From contig NZ_CP047399.1 of the NCBI RefSeq assembly GCF_020541325.1, positions 868,001 to 932,000 of the forward strand: a DNA stretch of 64,000 nt, read 5' to 3'. The stretch's first letter is position 1. The number at the start of each line of letters is the position of its first letter. A program made the position numbers and the translations under genes. The stretch is from Candidatus Vallotia laricis. Its GTDB lineage: Bacteria; Pseudomonadota; Gammaproteobacteria; Burkholderiales; Burkholderiaceae. Shown one piece after another: positions 1-11,056 of this stretch. The notes under the pieces are model-generated. The model saw only the letters and a program-made list of their open reading frames with translations, was not told where the DNA came from and did not search any database.

Positions 1-244
1 TCTAGAATGCATTTCTAAAACTTCAGTACAGATAACATACTTAAAATAGTATTATTCAGCGCATACGCTGATTGCACACTTAAACGGAACTACATATGCA
101 GCGTAGTCGATGAGATGTAGAAGCGCCATTAATAATGCTAACAAAGCGAAGAGAATTTATGAAGCTATATTATCCTCTATAGCTTATCTAATTGATGTAC
201 GTTTATATAACGTGCCATCAATGTACTAAATCTTTTCTTGAGAG

Positions 245-415
245 TTAAATTTGAATCATCTCAAAATCTTCCCTTCGTGCTCCGCACTCGGGACATGTCC
301 AGTTAATTGGGATATCTTCCCAACGTGTTCCGGGCGAAATCCCCTCCTCCGGAAGACCCGCTTCTTCATCGTAAATCCAACCACAAATCAGGCACATCCA
401 ACTTTTGTATTCCAT
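245..415 (-). CDS. rubA: Rubredoxin (56 aa)
   Basis: A small one-iron electron carrier. The two Cys-x2-Cys knuckles that bind the iron are visible: CLIC at residues 8-11 and CPEC at 41-44, with the typical rubredoxin stretch GWIYDEEAGLPEEGISPGT between them. The length is normal for the family (50-60 aa). The start is the ATG at 415, where the first residues MEYKSW match the usual start. It lies downstream of groEL on the same strand, an arrangement I recall from Burkholderia. About 700 bp and a strong terminator separate the two, so it is probably transcribed on its own. Its electron-transfer partner is not in the window. Confidence 0.93.
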   Translation of the reverse strand: MEYKSWMCLICGWIYDEEAGLPEEGISPGTRWEDIPINWTCPECGARREDFEMIQI

Positions 416-1022
416 CGTATTGCCGCGTCACACAAATAGTTCGTGAGAATGAAATATAAGGTACAGTACTTTGTTATTGCATGGATGCCTGGCAGAGGGA
501 TTATGCAATACAATTTATTTTTCTCAAATTTATTTATATATAGCAAGGCTACGATTATTGCTATCCCCGGCAACGTTACGCCTTGCTTTCTAGCAATGCT
601 ATCTGGATAGTCATTAATGATACCCACGCTAATATTAGTCTAGGATTATAGTCTTCGAAACTGCTTAATACTTCAGCGAAGAGGCTGAATTCGCTAAAAT
701 GCTTAAAACTATAGAAAAGAGTAACTAATGAGTCATATTATTGATGCTGCGAGATACGCCTATGATCTAATAGATTGCTTCAAATAAATTGCTCGCAAGC
801 AGATGCAAAAATGCGCGTACTAGGTAAATAGTGGGGTACTTTCAGTGCTTGAAACTGCCCAAGCTTGAACTACTGACGCTGAGGAGAGTCGCATTGTCCT
901 AGGATTCTAATCGCAGAGCTAGAAGAAATAATAGAACAGTAGTCTAACCTTTAAATTCTCCTAAAATCCGCTCTTTAATAAAGAGCTTCAATATTAGATG
1001 TCAAAAACTTATCCTCATAAAA
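416..1022. other. Spacer between rubredoxin and groEL, no gene seen
   Basis: AT-rich sequence with many stops on both strands. I recognise no gene or remnant. The groEL terminator closes its right end. The left end should hold the rubredoxin promoter, but I see no convincing -35/-10 pair. Confidence 0.5.
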
Positions 1023-1057
1023 AACAGACTCTGTATTTTCTGAATACAGAGTCTGTT
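1015..1057 (-). terminator. Intrinsic terminator of groESL
   Basis: A perfect 15-bp inverted repeat (1023-1037 with 1043-1057) with a 5-nt loop. Read on the minus strand it is followed by six T residues. It lies about 65 bp beyond the groEL stop codon. Confidence 0.85.
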
Positions 1058-1121
1058 ATTGAATGAAATGAACAGCGCACTTTAAAGGAAGCCGTTCAAT
1101 TCCCATTTTTGGACAGCTGAA

Positions 1122-2765
<1,644 letters not shown>

Positions 2766-2807
2766 TTACTCCTTAAAATCTTTGAAAAGTCGAACGAACA
2801 ACGACTA

Positions 2808-3098
2808 TCACTTTTGGACAGCCGCCATAATGTCTTCTTCGCGCATGACGAGCAATTCTTGCCCATCAACCTTGACAGTCTGGCCGGCATACTTACCGAA
2901 TAACACGCGGTCGCCTACCTTGATATCAAGAGCAATTTGTGTGCCCTTATCGTCACGCTTTCCTGGGCCAATGGCCAGGACTTCACCTTGATCAGGCTTT
3001 TCAGCCGCTGCATCTGGAATTACGATGCCCGACGCCGTCTTGGTTTCCTGATCTAAGCGCTTGACGATAACGCGATCGTGCAAAGGACGAAGGTTCAT
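2808..3098 (-). CDS. groES: Co-chaperonin GroES, 10 kDa
   Basis: The lid of the GroEL chamber, 96 aa. It begins [12 protein letters not shown], the canonical start, and carries the mobile-loop region around [14 protein letters not shown] (about 17-30). The reading frame is open further upstream, but the ATG at 3098 is right: AAAGGAGTG lies just before it and it matches family length. It is the first gene of groESL. A sigma-32-type promoter and a partly decayed CIRCE operator lie 80-140 bp upstream. Confidence 0.98.
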   Translation of the reverse strand: MNLRPLHDRVIVKRLDQETKTASGIVIPDAAAEKPDQGEVLAIGPGKRDDKGTQIALDIKVGDRVLFGKYAGQTVKVDGQELLVMREEDIMAAVQK

Positions 3099-3178
3099 AC
3101 ACACTCCTTTATGTTTTAGGCTAAAGAACGCTTTTACGTTAACGCCCGACAAACTAGGCGTCTTGGTGGCACGGGTTG

Positions 3179-3205
3179 TTAGCACTCACGTGCGGATAGA
3201 GCCAA
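3179..3205. promoter_or_regulatory. Degenerate CIRCE (HrcA operator) of groESL
   Basis: One arm is a perfect TTAGCACTC (3179-3187). After exactly 9 nt the second arm TAGAGCCAA (3197-3205) matches the consensus GAGTGCTAA at 6 of 9 positions. Spacing, position and one intact half argue for a former or weak HrcA site immediately downstream of the heat-shock promoter. Confidence 0.6.
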
Positions 3206-3207
3206 TT

Positions 3208-3234
3208 ATATGGACAGGTGAAGACTATTTCAAG
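3208..3234 (-). promoter_or_regulatory. Sigma-32 (heat-shock) promoter of groESL
   Basis: On the minus strand the -35 is CTTGAAA (3234-3228), a full match to the RpoH consensus. After 12 nt comes GTCCATAT (3215-3208), which matches 6 of 8 positions of the CCCCATNT -10. Transcription would run through the CIRCE into groES. Confidence 0.75.
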
Positions 3235-4381
3235 AACCCAAATTTTCCCAGGGTGCAAGATAGTATTTATATCTACATACACTTAAGTATAACCATCTAT
3301 ACAGAACCCGTCAGACATGTTAGATATGTCGATATAAGCATATGTTTCTACATTGATAACACCCAAAGAAGTCTGATTATCGTTAATATTCAATTCACCT
3401 TGGGCAATAGCTACCATCAAAATTGGCTACATTAGAAATTGTATTCTAATCCGAGCCTTACAGATGCGAGGTGCGCAGGCTACACTAACTATCTATTAAG
3501 GTATACCGTTTCAATAAGTATCACTAATGCAGGTGGAGTATTCCCAACGTAACTGCCATGTAAAATTCAGCATGCAATCTTTAAGCGTGCACCCAGTGCC
3601 CATAAACAAGCATGCTTTGAATTACCTGGATAACTCAAGTTATATGCCTGACTAGCTATACGCTGTTAATATAGGTATGCGTAGATACAATATATTGCCG
3701 CGTCTACTTGCCGGAAGGCAAATTACTATAAACTCCCATATCCTACGTCAATGCTACTGAGCTCTTAACTACTATCATGTCTACCCAAGGCCACTAAAGC
3801 ATACGCCTAGCAGCTTGTCCAGCAGATATTTTAGTAAGCTAGGGCATGCTAGACGCGCCAACTCTATAATACAGATCTAGCCATGACCATCATACTCGGG
3901 GCATTACTACTTGCGTAGATTGAGATATAAAAAGCCTCATATTCAAGATACACCGGACAATGGTACATCCCATAATACTAATACTTATACTATTTGGCCT
4001 ATGATTTGATAATCATCATCTTAAGTGTTTAAGTGCCCTAGTTTACTTGCTAAAGATGAATCTACTGATAGTATCGACGGTATTTATGATCATAGTCTTT
4101 GTTTAAGTATTCTGTTTTGCGATATCTACTGATGCTCTAGATGTGGAATGCATCACTGCTAAGACTTTTGTGTTCAACTATATACGATAGCATTGCAACT
4201 AGTACTTGGCATGCCTAGGCTAGTCAGCTTTATATTTAATCATAAAACTAAATGGCAACTATTGTCTGGTATGGAATTTTAAACACTAGAGTAATCCTCG
4301 GAGTTTGATGCAATCAAATGCGAATAAAGCACTATAAGAATAGAGGTTTGACCGCTAATATGCTGACCCCATAACACTCGA
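3235..4381. other. Decayed spacer upstream of groESL, no gene seen
   Basis: About 1.1 kb, AT-rich and stop-dense in all frames. I recognise no remnant or RNA gene. It is the divergent region between groESL and the MFS gene and probably replaces lost genes. Confidence 0.5.
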
Positions 4382-5542
4382 ATGAAAATTATCTTTACAC
4401 GCGACTTCTGCGCCTTAATTATAAGCGTTGCTATCGTAGGACTGGGTATCGGCGCCACGTTTCCGCTTACCTCTATTGCATTAATGCAAGCCGGGTATGG
4501 TTCACACGTGATTGGTATTCTTACAGCTGCGCAGGCGGGTGGCGGGCTCGTGATTGTTCCATTTGTGGGGCGCATTACGTCGCGCATTGGCGCACACTGC
4601 GCTATTACCAGTATGGTATGGATAACGTCGATTTCGACGCTTTTGATGCAATTGACTTCCAACCTTGTGGCATGGACTTTCCTAAGAGCAATCTCAGGTG
4701 CTGCTTTAATGATGCTGTTCACGATTACCGAAGTCTGGGTTCACCAACTTGCCCCAGATAGATCTCGTGGACGTATTGTCGCGCTGTATACGACTAACTT
4801 CACCCTATTCCAGATGGCTGGCCCATTATTAGTTAGTGTTATAGCCAGCTATCCTGGCTGGCGTTTTGCATTGTGCGCTTCGATATTCCTGTTGGCTCTG
4901 CCAGGCCTATCAATAATGCGGATTTCTCCTGATATGGGCCAGGTTGGCAATAACTCTAATGCCACTAGAAAAACGATATTACCACGCATGCTCGCACCGA
5001 TAATCGGTGTGGGCTTTTTTGCCTTGTTTGATACACTAGCGCTATCATTGCTGCCATTGTTTGCGCTCCACCATGGCATCTCAACAGAAAGAGCTGTCGT
5101 ATTTGGGTCTGCAATTGCGCTTGGCGAAACGGTGTGCGCATTCTTCCTGGGTTGGCTAGCTGATCAGGTCGGCCGAGAACGTATACATTTCGGCGCTGCT
5201 ATAGTCGTAACCCTGTTGTTACCGACATTGCTATTAGTGACTACGCAGCCGTGGCTGTATTGGCCTGTGCTGATCTTACTTGGCGCAGCTTCCGGTGGAG
5301 TCTACACGTTATCTCTATCAGCAATTGGGGAGCGTTTCCGTGGTCCATCTCTAGTTACTGCTAGCTCTCTAATCGGCGCATCATGGGGCATAGCAAGTTT
5401 CTTAGGTCCGATAGTTGCCGGTTTACTAATGCGAATGAATAGTCCTGATGCACTAATCGTTGTGCTGTTCATAGGTATTATCCTATTTATTTGTGCACAT
5501 CTATGGGAGCAATACGCTGCGCGTGCTGAAACGCAAGGTTAA
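4382..5542 (+). CDS. MFS transporter, YcaD-like
   Basis: A 386-aa integral membrane protein with about 12 hydrophobic segments, the length of a compact major facilitator. The loop between helices 2 and 3 carries GRITSRIG, the MFS motif A region. The segment GAALMMLFTITEVWVHQLAP followed by RSRGRIVALY resembles the YcaD branch, whose substrates are mostly unknown. It stands alone: a terminator follows the stop codon and the next gene is 0.7 kb away. The substrate cannot be read from the sequence, and a role in exchange with a host is only a possibility. Confidence 0.85.
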   Translation: MKIIFTRDFCALIISVAIVGLGIGATFPLTSIALMQAGYGSHVIGILTAAQAGGGLVIVPFVGRITSRIGAHCAITSMVWITSISTLLMQLTSNLVAWTFLRAISGAALMMLFTITEVWVHQLAPDRSRGRIVALYTTNFTLFQMAGPLLVSVIASYPGWRFALCASIFLLALPGLSIMRISPDMGQVGNNSNATRKTILPRMLAPIIGVGFFALFDTLALSLLPLFALHHGISTERAVVFGSAIALGETVCAFFLGWLADQVGRERIHFGAAIVVTLLLPTLLLVTTQPWLYWPVLILLGAASGGVYTLSLSAIGERFRGPSLVTASSLIGASWGIASFLGPIVAGLLMRMNSPDALIVVLFIGIILFICAHLWEQYAARAETQG

Positions 5543-5580
5543 AATTTTAACTACTACCCACAGTTATTAAGCCCCGGGGA

Positions 5581-5605
5581 AAGCCACCGATATATGGTGG
5601 TTTTT
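5581..5605 (+). terminator. Intrinsic terminator after the MFS gene
   Basis: An 8-bp stem (5581-5588 with 5596-5603, one G-T pair) with a GATATAT loop, followed by a T run. It lies about 40 bp past the stop codon. Confidence 0.75.
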
Positions 5606-6218
5606 GAGTAATCGGTATTAATTACAGCAGTATAATAATGCCTCGAATAAATATGAATGATTCTGAACTTTATTCTTTGTAGAAATTTTCACAGCATTAA
5701 TCTAGTATAAAAACGTCTAACTTAGACGAGTGATGTTGTACGCTAAATTTATTATAGAATTTTTCTTATATCTCTATAATTTTTCCTGAGTTTCTTGCTA
5801 CCACACGTTACTTTTACTTTATTAAATAGATATTAGTATTTAATGTACAAAAGTGTAAGGCTAATACAATATACTCCAACTTCTGGTTTATCATAATAAC
5901 CAATAGCCTGCTATATCGGTGATAATCTATCTGAACGAGTTTTAATGCTTTCCAATAATCCGAAAATAGAGCGAAGCATCGGTATGGTGCGACTAAACGT
6001 TCCCAACGATTATTGGGCCGTTATTCTATTGCTAGCAGTATCTTCGTGCTGCGCATATCAAATCCGCATTACTCATATGCTGTTAATTTCATAACCGATG
6101 CACTGTCAGTCTTGCGCGATACATAGAGCTAGCGCAGACTACAAACTGCGGCAGTACGACCTCGCATACAGTAGACGCATCTACCCCATTTAAACCTAGA
6201 ACGCTAAGGTATTTTACG
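5606..6218. other. Spacer with a possible ABC-ATPase remnant
   Basis: AT-rich. On the plus strand 5909-6094 reads as 61 open codons without a usable start. LSERVLMLSNNP in it resembles the C-terminal part of nitrate/sulfonate-type ABC ATPases (LSDRVxVLSxxPGRI). The match is short and could be chance. Nothing else is recognised. Confidence 0.25.
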
Positions 6219-8051
6219 ATGATCCTGTCTTCTACCGAGTCATCCCAGACCTCTTCCCTCTGTAATACTCCACATCGCTCGCTCGATCTCGGCGTCATTG
6301 GCAATTGTGCATTCAGTGCGCTAATTGATAAAATGGGCTGCATTGTTTGGAGTTGTTTTCCGAGATTTGATGGCGATCCGGTTTTCAACGCACTAATAGA
6401 TACCTCGGACCACGCTAGCTTATGGAGTATTAAACTCGAGAATTATGTGCGTAGCGAGCAGTTCTACGAGCCAAACACTGCTGTGTTACGGACGCGTTTA
6501 TATGACATAAACGAACAAGGTATCGAAATCACCGACTTCGCACCACGCTTCTACGAGCGCGGACGTTATTTCCGCCCTACAACAATCGTGCGCCGTGTAA
6601 AGCCGTTAGAAGGCTCAGTTCGGATCACGGTACAACTACGCCCACGTTTTAACTGGGGCCGGCTGTCACCTATAATCACGCAAGATAGCAACCATATCTG
6701 CTATGTCGGTTCTTCGCAAATACTGCGGTTAACCACTGATGTACCTTTATCGTATATCATCGCAGAACAGCAATTTCTGCTTGATAGCGAAGCTAATTTT
6801 ATTCTTGGGCCGAATGAAATACTTACTACAAGTATTGAAAATACTGCGCGAGATTTTGAGCAAAACACCATCCAGTATTGGCGTGAGTGGAGCAGCCGTC
6901 TCTCGATATCACTAGAATGGCAGGATGCAGTAATCCGCGCAGCGATCACGCTGAAGCTGTCACTTTTTGAAGATACTGGTGCGATTATCGCCGCAATGAC
7001 CACTAGTATTCCGGAGGCACCGAGTAGCAGTCGTAACTGGGACTACCGATATTGCTGGCTACGCGATGCATTCTTCGTCGTGCGTGCGCTAAACAGCCTG
7101 TCCGAAGTGAGCACGATGGAGGACTATTTACGCTGGCTACGCAATGTTGTACTGCGCTCTAGTGGGGGACATATCAAACCGCTTTATGGCATTGGTCTAG
7201 AAGAATCGCTTCCAGAATCGATTGTCGAGCATCTAGCTGGATATCGCGGTCAATCACCAGTACGAGTTGGCAATCAAGCACATGAGCACTTCCAACACGA
7301 TGTATACGGTAACATTGTTTTAGGAGCAGCGCAGGCTTTCTATGACCAACGTTTAATACGTCCAGCTGGGCTATTCGAATTTAAATACCTGGAAGCTGTC
7401 GGGGAGAGTGCCTACAAAATATATAGGCAACCAGATGCTGGCATGTGGGAGCTGCGGTCGCGAGCTCGCATTCATACTTCATCAGTTCTTATGAACTGGG
7501 CTGCTTGCGATCGACTCGCAAAAATCGCCAATACGCTCGGGCTGCCCGCACGGGAAATGCTATGGCGTGAGCGCGCTGATACGATCCGTGAATACCTACT
7601 AAATAATGCATGGAACGAGGCTCGTGGTGCTTTTGCTGAAAGCATCGGTGGACAAGATTTAGACGCAAGTGTACTGTTGATGGCCGAAGTTAATATAATT
7701 AATGCAAAAGATCCACGCTTCGTATCCACTGTTGAGGCACTAGAGAGATCGCTATGCGATGGCCCCTACATGCGACGCTATGAGGCACCAGACGACTTTG
7801 GCAAGCCGGAAACTGCATTTAATATCTGCACATTTTGGCGCATCGACGCACTAGCTAGAATTGGTCGTCATGAGGAGGCTCGTGTAATTTTTAAAGCAAT
7901 GCTAGCGGCGCGAAACCATCTCGGTTTGCTATCCGAAGACACACATCCAATTACCGGCGAGATGTGGGGAAACTTTCCGCAAACCTACTCGATGGTTGGT
8001 ATTATTAACTGCGCAATGCGGCTTTCCGCGCCTTGGGATTCTGTTATCTGA
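6219..8051 (+). CDS. Glycoside hydrolase family 15 protein (trehalase/glucoamylase-like)
   Basis: A 610-aa cytoplasmic enzyme of the GH15 (alpha/alpha)6-barrel family, which hydrolyses alpha-glucosides; bacterial members of this subgroup are often trehalases. The N-terminal beta-sandwich starts with DLGVIGNCAFSALID and PRFDGDPVFNALID. The barrel carries RNWDYRYCWLRDA (about 269-281), HEHFQHDVYG, MWELRSRARIHTSS with the likely acid Glu, and GLLSEDTHPITGEMWGNFPQ with the second carboxylate near the C-terminus. The length is normal and no key segment is missing. The ATG at 6219 has AAGG upstream. In free-living relatives this gene sits with the trehalose-synthesis genes otsA and otsB (from memory); neither is here. 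Exact substrate is uncertain. Confidence 0.85.
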   Translation: MILSSTESSQTSSLCNTPHRSLDLGVIGNCAFSALIDKMGCIVWSCFPRFDGDPVFNALIDTSDHASLWSIKLENYVRSEQFYEPNTAVLRTRLYDINEQGIEITDFAPRFYERGRYFRPTTIVRRVKPLEGSVRITVQLRPRFNWGRLSPIITQDSNHICYVGSSQILRLTTDVPLSYIIAEQQFLLDSEANFILGPNEILTTSIENTARDFEQNTIQYWREWSSRLSISLEWQDAVIRAAITLKLSLFEDTGAIIAAMTTSIPEAPSSSRNWDYRYCWLRDAFFVVRALNSLSEVSTMEDYLRWLRNVVLRSSGGHIKPLYGIGLEESLPESIVEHLAGYRGQSPVRVGNQAHEHFQHDVYGNIVLGAAQAFYDQRLIRPAGLFEFKYLEAVGESAYKIYRQPDAGMWELRSRARIHTSSVLMNWAACDRLAKIANTLGLPAREMLWRERADTIREYLLNNAWNEARGAFAESIGGQDLDASVLLMAEVNIINAKDPRFVSTVEALERSLCDGPYMRRYEAPDDFGKPETAFNICTFWRIDALARIGRHEEARVIFKAMLAARNHLGLLSEDTHPITGEMWGNFPQTYSMVGIINCAMRLSAPWDSVI

Positions 8052-8269
8052 GCGGAGCTTCTACTATATAAACACGCCCCCGTTTAAAAACGGATCTTTG
8101 TGATTCTACAGTCAAACTAGTTGGGAATGATCTGGGGATTAATCTGGCGCCACGTATACGCAGTCGCATTTATATACTGCGCTGAGTAGCGTGTTGCATT
8201 AGGATGTTGTTCATATTGATCATGCTATAAAGTTTATTGATATAAATGACTAATTAGTCACTAGCATTC

Positions 8270-9031
8270 TCAACTCTTCAGGCGATATCCAGTCTTGAAG
8301 ATCCACGCAACGATTCCCGTAAATAGAGCCAGACATGAAATTGTTACACTTAGGCAAATACCAATGTTTACCTGGTTCTCTTCCTGAAAACTCCAGCGAA
8401 ATCCACTAACTAAATACACTACCGGATTAAATAGGGCTACAGTACGCCAAAGCGGCGGTAGCATGTCGATTGAATAAAAGCTTCCTCCGAGAAATGTCAG
8501 TGGCGTAATAATAAGCAATGGCACAAACTGTAACTTCTCAAAGTTATCAGCCCATACGCCGATAATAAAGCCGAATAATGCGAATGTGAACGATGTCAGC
8601 AGCAAAAACAACAGCATGAAACCAGGATGGTTAATCTGGACCGGAACAAACAAGTGGGCCGTAGCAAGGATAATTATCCCTAGCATAACTGACTTGGTAA
8701 CGGCTGAGCCGACATAGCCAATTACAATCTCAACATATGATATAGGTGCGGATAAGATCTCATATATAGTTCCAGTGAAACGCGGGAAATAGATACCGAA
8801 CGAGGCGTTTGAGATACTTTGTGTAAGCAGAGATAGCATGATAAGTCCGGGCACAATAAATGCCCCGTAACTCATACCGTTCACATACTGGATCCGCGAA
8901 CCAATAGTTGTACCAAAAACTATAAAATAAAGTGACGTCGAAATTACAGGCGACACAACGCTCTGCATTAGAGTCCGCCAAGTGCGCGCCATCTCAAAAC
9001 AGTAGATTGCACGAATTGCATATATATTCAT
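8270..9031 (-). CDS. ABC-2 type transporter permease (YadH-like)
   Basis: A 253-aa membrane protein of the ABC-2 family, the permease half of an exporter with the ATPase encoded just upstream. About six hydrophobic segments are visible, and the family signature lies near [18 protein letters not shown] and [15 protein letters not shown] in the C-terminal third. Its ATG at 9031 overlaps the ATPase stop codon (TGATG), so the two are translationally coupled; a GTG three bases upstream is an alternative start. NodJ and YadH belong to this family. The substrate is unknown and may be a lipid, glycan or drug. Confidence 0.9.
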   Translation of the reverse strand: MNIYAIRAIYCFEMARTWRTLMQSVVSPVISTSLYFIVFGTTIGSRIQYVNGMSYGAFIVPGLIMLSLLTQSISNASFGIYFPRFTGTIYEILSAPISYVEIVIGYVGSAVTKSVMLGIIILATAHLFVPVQINHPGFMLLFLLLTSFTFALFGFIIGVWADNFEKLQFVPLLIITPLTFLGGSFYSIDMLPPLWRTVALFNPVVYLVSGFRWSFQEENQVNIGICLSVTISCLALFTGIVAWIFKTGYRLKS

Positions 9032-9984
9032 CACGGTACGTCCTTACGGGGTAGTTCGCGATACTTTTCTTTTATGAGGTTCACGAAGATATCCTCCAGT
9101 GAGCTTTGTGTCGTTTTCAAGTCTTTAAAAGCGATATTTTCGCCATCTAGCGCTCGAAGTAATTCGATAATACCAGCATGCTCCGCATGCTCATCGTAAG
9201 TGTAGATCAGCTCGTTACCTCCACGAGCCAGTTCAAGTCCGTATACGGAAAGCCGATGCGGAATACGCTGTAGTGCCATATGTAACTGAAGCGTCAGCTG
9301 CTTCTTGCCAAGCTTGCGCATTAACTCGATCTTATGATCGACGAGAATAATCTCGCCATTACGGATCACACCAATGCGATCGGCCATTTCCTCAGCCTCA
9401 TCGATATAATGCGTGGTTAAGATGATTGTCACTCCGCTATCTCGCAAAGAACGCACGAGTCGCCACATGTCCCGGCGTAACTCGACATCTACACCAGCAG
9501 TTGGCTCATCTAAAAATAATATACGTGGCTCATGCGACAGTGCCTTAGCAATCATTACGCGACGCTTCATGCCGCCAGACAACGTTCGGATCTTATGATC
9601 TTTTTTATCCCAGAGCGATAGATCTTTTAGCACTTTTTCGATATACACAGGATTCGCTGGCTTACCGAATAAGCCTCGACTGAATGAGACTGTGCGCCAT
9701 ACCGATTCAAATGTATCCGTAGTCAATTCTTGCGGCAATAATCCAATAGCCGCACGCGCATCACGATAATGAGTGATGATGTCATAGCCGTCAACCGTGA
9801 CGCGACCCTTGCTGGGATTGACTATGCCGCAGATGATGCTAATCAGTGTTGTTTTTCCGGCGCCGTTCGATCCAAGTAGCGCGAAAATCTCGCTACGCCG
9901 GATATTAAGGTTAATATCGTTCAGCGCACGGAATCCGGACGCATACGTTTTTGAGAGATGAGATACAGAAAGAATCGTTTGCAT
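9031..9984 (-). CDS. ABC transporter ATP-binding protein (YadG/NodI-like)
   Basis: The ATPase of the two-gene exporter, 317 aa. Walker A is GSNGAGKTT (38-46), the ABC signature LSGGMKR (135-141) and Walker B ILFLDEP (155-161), followed by TAGVD and the switch His in [15 protein letters not shown]. The C-terminal 90 residues form the extra domain typical of DrrA/NodI-type exporters and end in SLEDIFVNL. The start is ATG 9984. A 7-bp hairpin lies immediately upstream of the start codon, where a ribosome-binding site would be expected, and no clear Shine-Dalgarno is visible. Confidence 0.92.
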   Translation of the reverse strand: MQTILSVSHLSKTYASGFRALNDINLNIRRSEIFALLGSNGAGKTTLISIICGIVNPSKGRVTVDGYDIITHYRDARAAIGLLPQELTTDTFESVWRTVSFSRGLFGKPANPVYIEKVLKDLSLWDKKDHKIRTLSGGMKRRVMIAKALSHEPRILFLDEPTAGVDVELRRDMWRLVRSLRDSGVTIILTTHYIDEAEEMADRIGVIRNGEIILVDHKIELMRKLGKKQLTLQLHMALQRIPHRLSVYGLELARGGNELIYTYDEHAEHAGIIELLRALDGENIAFKDLKTTQSSLEDIFVNLIKEKYRELPRKDVP

Positions 9985-9992
9985 GCCATGGA

Positions 9993-10017
9993 CAATAGCA
10001 GAAGCTATTGTTTTTTT
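9993..10017. terminator. Hairpin with T7 tail ahead of the ABC exporter
   Basis: A 7-bp stem CAATAGC/GCTATTG (9993-9999, 10004-10010) with an AGAA tetraloop, followed on the plus strand by seven T residues. By sequence it is a plus-strand intrinsic terminator, but no plus-strand gene ends here. On the minus strand the same hairpin sits 8 bases before the ATPase ATG and could limit its translation. Confidence 0.6.
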
Positions 10018-10076
10018 CAGCCTTGACTCCCTTAAAATACGTCGTTTTTAATTTCGATAAGAGAAAGTTAAGTACT

Positions 10077-10089
10077 GTTATATTATAAT
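10077..10089 (+). promoter_or_regulatory. Zur-box-like operator over the znuA -10
   Basis: GTTATATTATAAT matches the core of the Zur consensus GTTATANTATAAC at all but the last base. It overlaps a perfect -10 hexamer TATAAT (10084-10089) upstream of znuA. Zinc-bound Zur would block this promoter. I see no good -35. Confidence 0.6.
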
Positions 10090-10156
10090 ATAAATATCGC
10101 CCATGCTTATGCTAGTCTACTAATGCTTGTGGCGAAGATTTCTTCGGAGCCGTTTG

Positions 10157-11056
10157 ATGAAACGTCTTATTGCAACTGCTTTAGTATTGATTGTCTTTTA
10201 CATGCCACTAATCGCCGTAACGCCAGCATGCGTCAGACGCTCTCAGACGATCCAAGTTATTGCAGGTGAGAACTTTTATGGAGAACTAGTACAAACTCTA
10301 GGTGGCCCCCATGTATCGGTCACTAGCATTCTAAGTAACCCCAACCAGGATCCACATTTATTTGAAGCCAGTCCTAAAATCGCACGTGCACACGCTTCCG
10401 CACAACTCCTTATCTACAACGGTACCAACTATAATCCATGGCTATCTCAGCTTCCTACTAGCTTACGAGAACACCGGAAACCTTATACAGAAATTATTGT
10501 TGCTGATCTCGTAGGTAAGAAGCAAGGCGATAATCCACATCTATGGTATTTACCCGAGACCATGCCAGCAGTAGCACGTGCGGTTAGTACATTTCTCATA
10601 CAGAAAGATCCGGCACATAAGACTGACTATGCCATCCGGTTAACGCGATTTATCGATTCTCTCAAGCCAATCAATCAAAAAATTGCAGTATTGAAACAGT
10701 ACTATCAAGGCACGCCTGTGACGGCTACCGAACCCGTATTTAGCTATATGGCAGAGGCTATCGGTCTGACAATGCATAATAAACGTTTTCAACTTTCTGC
10801 AATGAACGAAACAGAGCCAAGTGCAGCTGATGTTGCAGCCTTCGAGCAAGACTTGAGGACTCGACGAGTGAAGGTACTCATTTATAATAGCCAAGCCAGC
10901 AACATGTCAACTCAACGGATGCTAGAGATTGCACAACAGTCACATGTGCCGACGGTACACATCACTGAAACAGAACCAGATGGAAAAACGTACTGCCAAT
11001 GGATGCTGGAACAACTCAACTCTTTGCAAAAAGCATTAGAAGGACAAGTTAAATGA
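10157..11056 (+). CDS. znuA: Zinc ABC transporter substrate-binding protein
   Basis: A periplasmic metal-binding receptor of the ZnuA/TroA family, 299 aa, which hands zinc (or manganese) to the ZnuBC permease. The N-terminus (MKRLIATALVLIVFYMPL) is a Sec signal peptide. Metal-site candidates are His in DPHLFE and His in NPHLW, an acidic residue in NETEPSAAD and a late Glu or Asp in TETEPDG. The His-rich loop of many ZnuA proteins is absent. The ATG at 10157 has GGAG 8 bases upstream; the frame also opens at a TTG 30 bp earlier. It overlaps znuC by 4 bp. The operator position supports zinc as the ligand. Confidence 0.88.
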   Translation: MKRLIATALVLIVFYMPLIAVTPACVRRSQTIQVIAGENFYGELVQTLGGPHVSVTSILSNPNQDPHLFEASPKIARAHASAQLLIYNGTNYNPWLSQLPTSLREHRKPYTEIIVADLVGKKQGDNPHLWYLPETMPAVARAVSTFLIQKDPAHKTDYAIRLTRFIDSLKPINQKIAVLKQYYQGTPVTATEPVFSYMAEAIGLTMHNKRFQLSAMNETEPSAADVAAFEQDLRTRRVKVLIYNSQASNMSTQRMLEIAQQSHVPTVHITETEPDGKTYCQWMLEQLNSLQKALEGQVK

